Source of the DNA: Sporocytophaga sp.
Lineage (GTDB): Bacteria; Bacteroidota; Bacteroidia; Cytophagales; Cytophagaceae
NCBI RefSeq assembly: GCF_017745095.1
Contig: NZ_JAGHZZ010000018.1
Span: 94,275-158,274, forward strand
Direction of reading: 5' to 3'
Length of the DNA: 64,000 nt
Shown piece by piece: positions 55,401 through 64,000 of the stretch (its first letter is position 1; every line of letters begins with the position of its first letter). The position numbers and the translations under genes were made by a program. The notes under the pieces were generated by a model that made no database searches, was not told the DNA's origin, and was given only the letters and a program-made list of their open reading frames with translations.

Positions 55401-55422
55401 TGGCCTGTCGGGGGACAGGCCA
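55401..55422. repeat. Short REP-like hairpin
   Basis: Perfect 9-bp stem TGGCCTGTC-GGGG-GACAGGCCA, 41 bases beyond the stop of the T9SS cargo gene on the minus strand. No T-tract, so it may be a REP or a weak terminator. Confidence 0.55.
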
Positions 55423-55462
55423 TAGAAAGGGCTTCATCTCACCAAGAAGATTCTTCAAAAGC

Positions 55463-57451
55463 TTATCTAGTCAAAACTATCTTTCGGGTAATTGACTGTG
55501 AACCGCAAGAATACTTGAATAAATACATACCCTGCTGATGAGCATTACCATTCCATGAGAAGTATACGGATTGACCTTCTGTTACATTGTCATCCAGTAT
55601 AGTTTGTATCAATGAGCCATCCATCTTATAGATTTCTGCTTTAGCTATTCCATTATCTTTACTTAAAATAGAGAAGTTGAAATAATCAGGCGATGGATTA
55701 GGGTAAGCTTCTATATTTGTAGATTCTGAATTATCAAGAATTTCACCCTTTCTTGCAGAATAAGAGAAAACAGAAGAATCTTTAACTGTAATATGAATAG
55801 TTAGTGGAGTACCAGCTGTCCCTCCTCCTCCTGCGGAAGAGTAAGGTATAGCTGTTAACTCATATACACCGGTACTTAGAGGCCATATATTATAATCGCC
55901 ATCTGTATCACCTGCCAATGAATAAGGTGGCTGATTCTCTGTTCTGTATATACCTCCATTCAATTTAAACACAACGCTTCCAGGCATGCTTATGGAATTG
56001 TAACGTATATTTATTTGTGGAGTTTCAGAAGTGAAAATATAGTCACCGTCTTTTAACCATGCAATATCAGTATCTGAGTTTGCATTAACCAAAGTAAAAT
56101 AAGGAACGTTACCTAAAGGCTTATTTGGATTGTAACTCCATAACTTCAGATCCCGGACACCAGGATATATATATGGGTTTGTCGTGAAATAAATATTTTC
56201 GCCTGCAGGAGTTATGTTTCCTGAATATTCAAATGAGGTACCAAAAAGAGATCTTAAGGATTTTGTATTCTCTGGTGTCAGATCACTTTGAAAAAGTTCA
56301 TCTTCTAAATCGCCACCCGGAAGCGGTATCAGATCATTAAAGAAAAGGAACTTCCCTGTTGTTGCAGGCTTTGCTAAGCTTGAATAAGGTCCGAAATTAT
56401 GAAAGTAAATTGTGCCTTCTTCTGTTCCATCTGTTTTAATAAATGGATTCTGAAAGTTATTGTTATTTATGGAAGTAATGGCTAGTTTATCTTTCACCTG
56501 AAAAAACGGTGAAATCGCATCATCAAAAAAAAGTGCAGTAATTTCAACGGTGCCATTTATAGTACCATCACTTGTCCATAAGGTTACATACTCATTGTTC
56601 CAGGTATTCAAGAAAATTAATTTTCCATTCAAGGAAGTGAATTGTCCTATTGAATAAGAAGTATATTCATCTTCATACGTATAAAGTAAGTTCGTTCCTG
56701 CAGTAGTACCATTACTTATCCATAACTCTACACCGGTATCACTAATGCTTTGTTCTAGTTTATAATGCCTTGCAAAATAAATGGAACCATTGACATCTTT
56801 GAGTCCAAGTCCGTTATAATAAACATCAGTGAAAGGTAAATCCACAGCAAGGACAGTCCCTGATTCTGTTCCATTGGTTTTCCATATATTAATCCCCCCA
56901 GGTCCTGCAAAAGCTGTAAAATATAAAATATTAGAAGATACAATAATATCATAATAAGCTATACCATTTCCTGATCCTGGTACAATATCTTTCACCATAG
57001 AAAGGCTATTGGAAAGATTGAGTTTCCAAAGTTCATATCCGTGAATACCATCATCGATGCCCAGATACAAATTATTGTTATATACAACAAATGGGTTAAT
57101 TTGTGCATAAGCTGCAACTTTTGTAGTATTTGCACCAGTTCCATTAGTTCTCCACAAAGCTGTTTTCCCATCAGCCTGTTGTGTTGTAAAATAGATAAAA
57201 GTGCCTAGCCTGAAATTGGTAAGTCTTACAAATGGTTCTCCGGTCTTTTTAATGAAATAAGTTCCGGATGTAGACCCATCGGAAGTCCAAAGGGAATCTC
57301 CACTGGTAAAAAAGAGTCTCCCTTCTGAACTAACAAAATTGATACTACCTGATGGGATAGATTTTAATAAAGTAGGCTGAGCAAGTGCGATTCCGAAAAA
57401 AGAACAACTAAAAAGAATTACTAACTGAGTGATTTTTAAAGTCTTTTTCAT
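55463..57451 (-). CDS. T9SS-sorted secreted protein (paralogue A)
   Basis: 662 residues. Signal peptide (MKKTLKITQLVILFSCSFFG), then a long repeat region with SLWTSDGSTSGTYF, ALWRTNGTG, YELWKLNLSN and NIWKTNGTE-type motifs (hyalin/ELWxxDGT repeats) and a C-terminal T9SS type A sorting domain (IEAYPNPSPDYFNFSI, then GNAHQQGMYLFKYSCGSQ and a basic end). A longer frame reaches 57592, but the ATG at 57451 opens the signal peptide. It is secreted by the T9SS to the cell surface or medium. Tandem paralogue of the next gene. Confidence 0.88.
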   Translation of the reverse strand: MKKTLKITQLVILFSCSFFGIALAQPTLLKSIPSGSINFVSSEGRLFFTSGDSLWTSDGSTSGTYFIKKTGEPFVRLTNFRLGTFIYFTTQQADGKTALWRTNGTGANTTKVAAYAQINPFVVYNNNLYLGIDDGIHGYELWKLNLSNSLSMVKDIVPGSGNGIAYYDIIVSSNILYFTAFAGPGGINIWKTNGTESGTVLAVDLPFTDVYYNGLGLKDVNGSIYFARHYKLEQSISDTGVELWISNGTTAGTNLLYTYEDEYTSYSIGQFTSLNGKLIFLNTWNNEYVTLWTSDGTINGTVEITALFFDDAISPFFQVKDKLAITSINNNNFQNPFIKTDGTEEGTIYFHNFGPYSSLAKPATTGKFLFFNDLIPLPGGDLEDELFQSDLTPENTKSLRSLFGTSFEYSGNITPAGENIYFTTNPYIYPGVRDLKLWSYNPNKPLGNVPYFTLVNANSDTDIAWLKDGDYIFTSETPQINIRYNSISMPGSVVFKLNGGIYRTENQPPYSLAGDTDGDYNIWPLSTGVYELTAIPYSSAGGGGTAGTPLTIHITVKDSSVFSYSARKGEILDNSESTNIEAYPNPSPDYFNFSILSKDNGIAKAEIYKMDGSLIQTILDDNVTEGQSVYFSWNGNAHQQGMYLFKYSCGSQSITRKIVLTR

Positions 57452-57498
57452 AATAAAAGTAGTTAGGTTAAAATTGATTTTATTATATCCACAAATTC

Positions 57499-59478
57499 CT
57501 ACTTCACTAAGATAATTTTCTTGATCATCTGCTGTGTCCCACAAGAAAACTTGCACAGATACATCCCTTGTTGCTGTGTACCTCCATTCCATATGAAGTT
57601 TAAAGATTGGCCTTTGGAAACATTGCCTTCCAGTATAGTTTGTACCAATGAGCCATCCATCTTATAGATTTCGGCTTTAGCTATTCCATTTTCTTTACTT
57701 AGAAGCGAAAAGGTAAAGTAATCAGTAGAAGGATTAGGATAGGCTTCCAGGCTCACAGGTTCTGGATTATCAGATATTGCACTCATTCTTGCAGGAGGCG
57801 TATAAACAGAAGAATCTCTAACAGTAAAATGAATAGACAGCGGAGTACCTGCAATCCCTCCTCCGCCTGAAGAAGAATAAGGTGTGGCAGTTAATTCATA
57901 TACTCCGGAACTTAGAGACAACACATTATAATCGCCATCTGTATCACCAGCTAATGCATAAGGAGATTGATTCTCTGTTCTATAGATACCACCATTCAGT
58001 TTAAATACAACGCTTCCTGGAGTCGAAACGGGGTTGTAGCGGATGTTCACATCGGGAGTTTCAGATTTAATTACATAATCACCATCCTTAAGCCAGGCAA
58101 TATCTGTGTCATTACCTGCGTCTACCAAGGTAAAGTAAGGAACATTGTTTGATGGTCTGGTAGGATTGTAAAACCACAATTTTACATCCAAAACTCGGAA
58201 CGGACTATTCGAATGAGTTTCAGTAGTGAAATAAATATTTTCACCTGAAGGAGTTGCATTACCTGCATTTTTATATGAAATACCAAAAATATCTCTTAAC
58301 ATTCTGCTATTCTCAGGAGTGAGATCACTTTGAGAAAGCTCATCTATAGAAAATGGTGATTCACTAGCGTCATTATAAAAGAGTAGTTTTCCTGTTGAAG
58401 CTAGAGATGTTTGATGTGCAAGTAGATCAAAAGCGTGGAAATCAACAACGGTATTATTTAAACCATCTACCTTTTTTAAAGGGGTTTGAGCTCCATTATT
58501 ATTTCTAGATGTGAAAGTAAGGTTTTCTTTGACTTGGTATAAAGCTGTATAGTCCTCGTCCTGAAAATAGTGTACACCTTTCGTACCACTAACTGTTCCA
58601 TCACTATACATTACTGATGCCCAATTAAGATCTCTCTCAAACGAAAAATATAATTTATTATTAAAAGAGGTCATGTAACGAATATCATATTGATAATAGT
58701 CGCTGGAATCTTTCAATAGTCTATAGGTTCCTGCGTTAGTTCCATTGCTAACCCACAATTCCGCTACATTATAATTTGTATTGGTATTAAAATATTCTCT
58801 GGAAAAAAATATTTTTCCGTTGACATCTTCAAGCTGAAGATAATTATTATAAAGGTCTGTAAATGTCAGGTCCACAGCAAGGAGTGTTCCTGGTTCTGTT
58901 CCATTGCTTTTCCAAATATTTATACCTCCAGGCCCTGCTAAGGCAGCAAAATAAAGAGTATTAGATGAGATGATTATATTTCCGGTTAGTCCATTTCCCG
59001 ATCCTGGTACAATATCCTTCACCATTGTCAATGTATTTGAAAGATTGATTTTCCATAATTCATACCCATGAATACCATCGTTTATTCCCAGATATAAATA
59101 GTTGTCATAAACAATATATGGGTCAATTTTAGAGTAGGCAGCAATTTTCGTAGTATTTGCGCCAGTTCCATTAGTTCTCCATAAGGCTGTTTTTCCATCT
59201 GACTGAAGAGTTGTAAAGTATATAAAAGTGCCAAGCCTGAAATTGGTAAGCCTTACAAATGATTCTCCAGTCTTTTTAATAAAATAAGTGCTGGCTGGAG
59301 TTCCATTGGATGTCCAGAGAGAGTCTGCCGTTGTAAAAAACAACCTTCCCTCTGTGCTTACAAAATTTGTACTGCCCACAGGAATGGACTTCATTAAGGT
59401 TGGTTGTGCAAAAGTAATTCCGAACAATGAACAACTTAAAATGAATAATAGCTGAATTTTTTTTTCAATTTTTCTCAT
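57499..59478 (-). CDS. T9SS-sorted secreted protein (paralogue B)
   Basis: 659 residues with the same layout as its neighbour: signal peptide (LLFILSCSLFGITFAQ), ELWxxNGT-type repeats, and a T9SS type A sorting domain (LEAYPNPSTDYFTFSLLSK onward, ending in CKFSCGTQQMIKKIILVK). N-terminal 200 and C-terminal 150 residues are nearly the same in both copies, whereas the middle differs much more. The two genes are separated by 47 bases and lie on the same strand, a recent tandem duplication. Confidence 0.88.
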   Translation of the reverse strand: MRKIEKKIQLLFILSCSLFGITFAQPTLMKSIPVGSTNFVSTEGRLFFTTADSLWTSNGTPASTYFIKKTGESFVRLTNFRLGTFIYFTTLQSDGKTALWRTNGTGANTTKIAAYSKIDPYIVYDNYLYLGINDGIHGYELWKINLSNTLTMVKDIVPGSGNGLTGNIIISSNTLYFAALAGPGGINIWKSNGTEPGTLLAVDLTFTDLYNNYLQLEDVNGKIFFSREYFNTNTNYNVAELWVSNGTNAGTYRLLKDSSDYYQYDIRYMTSFNNKLYFSFERDLNWASVMYSDGTVSGTKGVHYFQDEDYTALYQVKENLTFTSRNNNGAQTPLKKVDGLNNTVVDFHAFDLLAHQTSLASTGKLLFYNDASESPFSIDELSQSDLTPENSRMLRDIFGISYKNAGNATPSGENIYFTTETHSNSPFRVLDVKLWFYNPTRPSNNVPYFTLVDAGNDTDIAWLKDGDYVIKSETPDVNIRYNPVSTPGSVVFKLNGGIYRTENQSPYALAGDTDGDYNVLSLSSGVYELTATPYSSSGGGGIAGTPLSIHFTVRDSSVYTPPARMSAISDNPEPVSLEAYPNPSTDYFTFSLLSKENGIAKAEIYKMDGSLVQTILEGNVSKGQSLNFIWNGGTQQQGMYLCKFSCGTQQMIKKIILVK

Positions 59479-60026
59479 AATTATAAGTAGTTACGTTAAA
59501 TTATTTTGCTATAATTATACAAAATAAAGTTTCATTGCAAAATATTCCCGATAAAAAAATTCCATTCAACACTCACAAAATCAATAAAATATCTACAAAA
59601 CTTCCTATACAATGATTTTACATGTAAATAATTGACCCTAATTTTAAATTAAAATTTAAATCTAATTCAATAGGTAATAAAAATCATCTTTGAGTTCAGA
59701 AAGCAAATTTTCTAGTCTCAGTGTAATAAGACTGAATGGCAGGATTCGAATTAAAGTCCTTTCTAACCACGGAGGAGAATTAAAAGAAGGAAGTATATTT
59801 CGATAATTATTTTATAATCCTTAAAGGATGGAATATTTATAGAAGGTAGGCTAGTATTGATGCGTATCATATGTTACTTGCCGGTTTTCATCTATAAACA
59901 TAAGACCATTTCGAAGGCCATTTTGCACTGTATGGTGACAGGAAAAGAGGGGAATTATAAGAATTTATAGAGCATCCAACTAGCAATATTGTTGCCCAAA
60001 CGACAAACAGATTCCGTCAGATTTAA
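59479..60026. other. Gene-free spacer before the RCC1 pseudogene
   Basis: AT-rich, with no gene, hairpin or RNA recognised. It may be the decayed 5' part of the pseudogene that follows. Confidence 0.4.
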
Positions 60027-60660
60027 CCCGGGTTTAAGAAAATTGCAGCAGTAAACAACCATTGTCTTGCAATAAAGTCAGATAGTACAGTTGTAGCCTG
60101 GGGAAGAAATACAGAGAACCAATGCAACGTTCCGACAGGACTATCAAAGGTCATAGCCATTTCAGCAGGGGCATATCATTCGGTAGCATTAACAAGTGAT
60201 GGTACTGTTATTTCTTGGGGAAGCAATAATAATGGACAACAAAATGTTCCGGTAGGCTTGGACAGTGTCATTGCAATTTTCTGCGCAGACTATGCCACCT
60301 TTGTACTTAAGAGCAACGGAAGACTGGAAGCCTGGGTAGGTTGGGAAAAAAATACAGGCGGCCAGTTAATGTGGAATATGTTCCGGAGGAAACACCGGTA
60401 TTTTAGCATGTGATATTACTTCTATAGAGGAAACATCAAACACATCAATTAAATATTTCCCAAATCCATTCTCTTCAAACATCAGATTGGAAGCAACAGA
60501 ATCGTTCACATATTTAGTTTATAACTCTTTGGGACAATTGCAGGAAACAGCAGTTTGTACAGGCGAATGTGAAGCTGGGAAAACCCTCTCTTCAGATATT
60601 TATACAATGGAAATTAAAACGAAAGATGGAAGCGAGATAAGGCAGATCATCAAACAATAA
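60027..60660 (+). pseudogene. Broken RCC1-repeat protein with T9SS sorting domain
   Basis: Frame 1 (60027-60413) encodes RCC1-like repeats (STVVAWGRNTENQCNVP, GTVISWGSNNNGQQNVP) and stops at TGA. The frame shifted by one from about 60385 (GGNTGILACDITSIEE) then runs to TAA at 60658 and encodes a T9SS type A C-terminal sorting domain (IKYFPNPFSSNIRLEA, YNSLGQLQ, then GSEIRQIIKQ). A frameshift near 60390 and a missing start mark it as a remnant of a secreted RCC1 protein. Confidence 0.8.
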
Positions 60661-60998
60661 AAATCTAAATTGTAAAATAAGAAGAGGCGGTCTCAAAAGG
60701 GCCCGCTTCATTTTTTTCAATATAAACAGACTTCTCAATTATATTAAGGGACTGTTGAAAATCGGGACTTACTAAAGCTAAGAGAATACATTGTTTATTT
60801 GTGATCATTGAATTATGACTATGAGATATAGCCTATAATTTTTCCTGAATAGACCTAAGTATAATTTTTAATCCTTAAAGCCTCATTTGTCAATACACCT
60901 CAAAATGACTACATTAGTAAATATTTTATAAACAAAATAATACATACCCGCCAAGTATAAAAACAATTTACCAGCAAGTATTATATCATTACAAACAG
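60661..60998. other. Spacer with terminator only
   Basis: Apart from the hairpin at 60684-60718, nothing recognisable is present up to the ATG at 60999. Confidence 0.4.
60684..60718 (+). terminator. Terminator after the RCC1 pseudogene
   Basis: 7-bp stem GAGGCGG (60684-60690) with CCGCTTC (60703-60709, one G-T wobble), followed by a T-tract. Confidence 0.6.
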
Positions 60999-62420
60999 AT
61001 GAATTATAAAGAAATTTTTGATAGTGCACCTACTCCACTCATAGTTTTAAATGATAATGGAACCATTTGGTTAATGAATGAAAGAGCTCAGACATTTCTG
61101 GGAATAACCAACAACACCTTACAAGGAACAGATTTTATCAAATTAATTGATCAATCAAATGATTCATTTGAAAATTTCTATAAAGGACTGGAGACAAAAA
61201 GTATTCATTTGATCAAATCAGAAAATGGTTCCAGAATTTATACTCACCTAACTTCCACGGTGATCACATTTGAAAACAAAGAAAAGTATATACTTTGTCT
61301 TCATTCCGCAAAAAGTAATGAACAATTTGTCCATGATTTAAAAGAGCGTGTTAAGGAACAATTGGCTATCTTAAATGTAATACATGTACTTTTTCGGTAT
61401 TCAGATATTGATGAAGCATTGGCGAATTGTTTACCTGCTATATGTGATGGCTGGAGGTTTCCTGAATCAACTGTTGCTCGAATTGAATTATCAGACGGGA
61501 AAATTTTTGCAACCAAAAACTTTGTCACTACTGAATGGATGATGCAAGAATCCATTGATAGTACAGAAGAAAAAATAGGAATACTTAAAGTCGGATATCT
61601 TCATGAAGTTCCTCTTTATGGAGATTCGTTTTTTTTATTTGAAGAATCAAGACTTATTACAATCCTTTCCCGAATCATTGGTCTGTTTATAAAACAGTGG
61701 AGAGTTAGTAACGCTATCAAAGAAAATGAAGAACTCATCAAAAAAATTACAAACCAATCTCCTGGTAATACTTACATGTTTGAAATAGACGAAAACGGAA
61801 ACTCAAACATACTTTTTGTAAACCGGGGAACAGATGAATATAACCATTCATATGATTTGGAATATCTTGTTGAACATTCTGAACAATTAAGAGAGGTTTT
61901 ATACGAAGGAGATAAAATCCGTTTTAATGATGCTATGAAGGCCGCATATCATTCGAATACTTTTTTAAGTATTCAATATAGGATATACGTTAACAATGTA
62001 ATACGCTGGAGATGGCTAAAGGCCATTCCGGAAAAGACCAAAGACGGTAAAGTGATATGGTACGGCGCTAGTCATGACATTACGACTATGGCTAACTATA
62101 TCAATACCACCGAACAAATATTATTTGACATCTCACACGTCATTCGCAGACCAATCGCCTCCATTTTAGGGCTTACTAATCTTGTAGAGAACACTTATTT
62201 TTCCGAAGATGAATTGCGTGAAATATCAGGAAAGCTACATATTGTTGCAAATGAATTGGATAAATTTTTACATGAATTAAATCATATTTATTATAATAAA
62301 AGAGAAGCAAGCGCTGCATTAAATTTTGATTTCAGTCCAATGATTGATAAAAGGAGTTATTTATTCCGTCAATCGTATAAATCACCATCAGATAATCAAA
62401 TAGATTTTGGTGAGTTATAA
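60999..62420 (+). CDS. PAS-domain protein with HisKA-like segment, no ATPase domain
   Basis: 473 residues. PAS domain at about 1-110 (MNYKEIFDSAPTPLIVLNDNG), a GAF-like middle (about 115-245), a second PAS/PAC (about 255-360, RWRWLKAIPEKTKDGKVIWYGASHDIT), then a kinase H-box-like helix DISHVIRRPIASILGLTNLVE (about 375-395) and a further helix. The HATPase domain is absent: the frame ends soon after with QIDFGEL. It cannot autophosphorylate by itself in the usual way; it might receive phosphate from another kinase or act as a sensor scaffold. Cytoplasmic, single gene. Confidence 0.82.
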   Translation: MNYKEIFDSAPTPLIVLNDNGTIWLMNERAQTFLGITNNTLQGTDFIKLIDQSNDSFENFYKGLETKSIHLIKSENGSRIYTHLTSTVITFENKEKYILCLHSAKSNEQFVHDLKERVKEQLAILNVIHVLFRYSDIDEALANCLPAICDGWRFPESTVARIELSDGKIFATKNFVTTEWMMQESIDSTEEKIGILKVGYLHEVPLYGDSFFLFEESRLITILSRIIGLFIKQWRVSNAIKENEELIKKITNQSPGNTYMFEIDENGNSNILFVNRGTDEYNHSYDLEYLVEHSEQLREVLYEGDKIRFNDAMKAAYHSNTFLSIQYRIYVNNVIRWRWLKAIPEKTKDGKVIWYGASHDITTMANYINTTEQILFDISHVIRRPIASILGLTNLVENTYFSEDELREISGKLHIVANELDKFLHELNHIYYNKREASAALNFDFSPMIDKRSYLFRQSYKSPSDNQIDFGEL

Positions 62421-62764
62421 GAGTCTTCCTGATCTGTCAAAGAAAAGGCCACGAAGGAGAAGATAGATAAGAATATTTCTTCTAATAGTCCTAGATTCTA
62501 GAATGGAAATTGTATCACTATTGCTACTATACCTGTCTTTTAAGGCAACTAAGACCTCATCAAGGTTTACCCCTAAAGTGCGTATTTAATTTGATTTGGA
62601 AGCTTTTATAACCAAATGAATTAATAGAAAAACAACTTTTCAGGGAAAGCCCATGAATAATTGCATGTCAATTAAAATTTCACATTGTATTATATCCAGC
62701 AGCGATCATGTAATATTCTACTCACAATCATGCTTTTCTTATTTCTTAAAATTACCTAATTTGA
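62421..62764. other. Spacer with a partial MITE-like arm
   Basis: No gene. Bases near 62450-62490 (GGAGAAGATAGATAAG, AATATTTCTTC) resemble the left arm and interior of the MITE-like family (copy 1), without a right arm. Confidence 0.4.
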
Positions 62765-64000
62765 ATGCTTAAAATCTTTTCTATGCGAGTCATTATTACC
62801 ATTTTTTTATTTTTAGTAATACTACAAGGTTATTGTCAAAATATAGATTCATTACTTTATAATTCTAAATATGAAAAAAATATATTCACTTCATATTCAG
62901 CCGGCAAAGTAGACACTTTGGGTATTTTCTTAGCACCTTCTCAAGACCTTAGATCTGTAGATGTTACTAATCAAAAAATTACATCTTTATATAAGAAACT
63001 GGATGCTTTAGGTATCTCAGGTTTACATGAGGCAAAAAAAGTAAAGTTAATATTCAAAACAGTTCATACAGACTTCCTGAAAAACTACCAGATATCAACC
63101 ACTCTGAGTGAAATATTTGATAACGGAACATATAATTGTGTTTCGGCATCTGCTTTATATGCTCTGGTTTTTTCTCATTACCATATTCCGTTTCAGATAA
63201 AAGAAAAACCTACTCATGTTTATCTTGTGGCTTATCCTGATAATCTTAACATTTTAGTTGAGTCCACACTTCCTGGAATTGGTTATGTTCTTCCTACAAC
63301 CGAAGAGAAAAAAAATTATGTAAATCAATTGGTAACATTAAAATTTCTCAGCAGGGATTATGTAAATCAAGTCGGCATAGACAAAGCGTACAATGAGTTT
63401 TTTTATAAAGAAGATGAATCTATCTCTATTCAAAACCTGGCTGGCATTCAATACTACAATGAAGCCGTTGAAACGATTGATAATAAAGAATATGAAAAGG
63501 CATATTTGAATACCTATAAAGCGGATATACTTTATCCTTCTAAAAAAAACAAATTTCTTAAGATTAGTCTTTTAGGGGAAATATTGAACAATGTAAACTT
63601 TACTCAAACCATTCATTTTTATTATCTAGCTGAGTATACCAACCATGCCAAAACGGAAGGAGCCAACAGGGATAGTAAAGGAATATTTGGTTCGAACATG
63701 TACAAATACCTTGTGGAACGACAAGACACTACTTTTTTAAGAAAGTCATTTGAAGTTTTCTCGCAAAGCATTACTGATACTATATTCAAAAGTGAAGTCA
63801 CTCAGTTTTACTATGCAGAACTTGGCAAATATTTCTATAACCATGGGTATACTGACGAAGCAATAGGATGTGCCAAAAAAGTATATAGATTAAACGCTGG
63901 AAATGCAGATGCTCAGATGTTAATATCCAGTAGCCTTTTAAGGAGTTCTACAAATGGAACGGGTGGAATAAAAGAAATAAATATACTCGACGAATATTCA
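62765..64000 (+). CDS. Exported transglutaminase-like protein, cut by window end
   Basis: The frame is open from the ATG at 62765 through base 64000 (412 codons so far), with a signal peptide (VIITIFLFLVILQGYCQ). A transglutaminase-like segment follows, with candidate Cys in GTYNCVSASALYALVF (about residue 124) and His in THVYLVAYPDNLN (about 148). The later part reads like helical TPR-type repeats (AGIQYYNEAVETIDNKEYEK). A secreted or surface-associated role is likely; the substrate is unknown and the 3' end is not seen. Confidence 0.7.
   Translation, partial: MLKIFSMRVIITIFLFLVILQGYCQNIDSLLYNSKYEKNIFTSYSAGKVDTLGIFLAPSQDLRSVDVTNQKITSLYKKLDALGISGLHEAKKVKLIFKTVHTDFLKNYQISTTLSEIFDNGTYNCVSASALYALVFSHYHIPFQIKEKPTHVYLVAYPDNLNILVESTLPGIGYVLPTTEEKKNYVNQLVTLKFLSRDYVNQVGIDKAYNEFFYKEDESISIQNLAGIQYYNEAVETIDNKEYEKAYLNTYKADILYPSKKNKFLKISLLGEILNNVNFTQTIHFYYLAEYTNHAKTEGANRDSKGIFGSNMYKYLVERQDTTFLRKSFEVFSQSITDTIFKSEVTQFYYAELGKYFYNHGYTDEAIGCAKKVYRLNAGNADAQMLISSSLLRSSTNGTGGIKEINILDEYS

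Noticed and set aside
57452..57592. N-terminal extension of T9SS paralogue A
   Set aside because: It would run into the end of the next gene; the ATG at 57451 begins the signal peptide.

Overview
The window is about 64 kb of AT-rich chromosome from a member of the Bacteroidota, most likely a Cytophagales bacterium of the Cytophaga/Sporocytophaga kind (inference). The reasons are: an Alternative Complex III operon fused to an aa3-type oxidase operon, a type IX secretion system (T9SS) plug protein and T9SS-sorted cargo, the long Bacteroidota form of IspG, the PUR-alpha-like DUF3276 protein, and promoters of the Bacteroidota type (TTTG, about 17-19 bp, TAnnTTTG). No rRNA or tRNA gene and no CRISPR array was seen.

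Region 1 (1-10.7 kb) is housekeeping: the end of aconitase, a DUF58 protein, an RlpA-SPOR lipoprotein-like septal protein, DUF3276, the YchF ATPase, a stand-alone Cas6-like endoribonuclease without any other cas gene, the T9SS plug protein, an ABC-F ATPase, dCMP deaminase and MurB.

Region 2 (11.1-27.9 kb) is a single co-directional run of sixteen genes behind one good promoter: actABCDEF (Alternative Complex III, quinol:cytochrome c oxidoreductase), coxB and coxA, the haem A makers ctaA and ctaB, two subunit-III genes, subunit IV, the copper chaperone Sco, a DUF420 (CtaM-like) factor and a small CxxC membrane protein. Together they encode a quinol-to-oxygen electron path and its assembly factors. 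A 1238-residue NtrY-like sensor kinase, a large outer-membrane protein, a MlaFE lipid ABC transporter pair and an SDR enzyme follow.

Region 3 (37.5-42.7 kb) holds ispG, a 59-residue membrane protein, an MmcQ/YjbR protein and an 11-repeat WG protein, preceded by a long spacer with a 21-bp tandem array and 7-bp-periodic sequence.

Region 4 (43.1-50.9 kb) is an accessory island. It has tandem REP-like hairpins running into a truncated RAYT (REP-associated tyrosine transposase) gene, an IS4-family element with a frameshifted transposase, and an intact RAYT flanked by an inverted REP pair whose right copy supplies the 3' end of the next gene. Further on are small secreted proteins, an inverted-repeat element, a second 21-bp tandem array, and an Imm7 plus SUKH (SMI1/KNR4) orphan immunity pair.

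Region 5 (50.9-64 kb) contains outer-membrane and secreted proteins, a DUF1254 protein, an AraC regulator with a monooxygenase-fold protein, two tandem paralogous T9SS cargo proteins, an RCC1/T9SS pseudogene, a PAS/HisKA protein lacking an ATPase domain, and the start of a transglutaminase-like protein cut by the window end. A MITE-like inverted-repeat family of about 150-230 bp occurs in at least four spacers (37.8, 51.8, 53.5 and 55.1 kb).

The most interesting items are the solitary Cas6, the two nested RAYT/REP systems, the MITE-like family, and the shared 7-bp/21-bp periodic spacer sequence.
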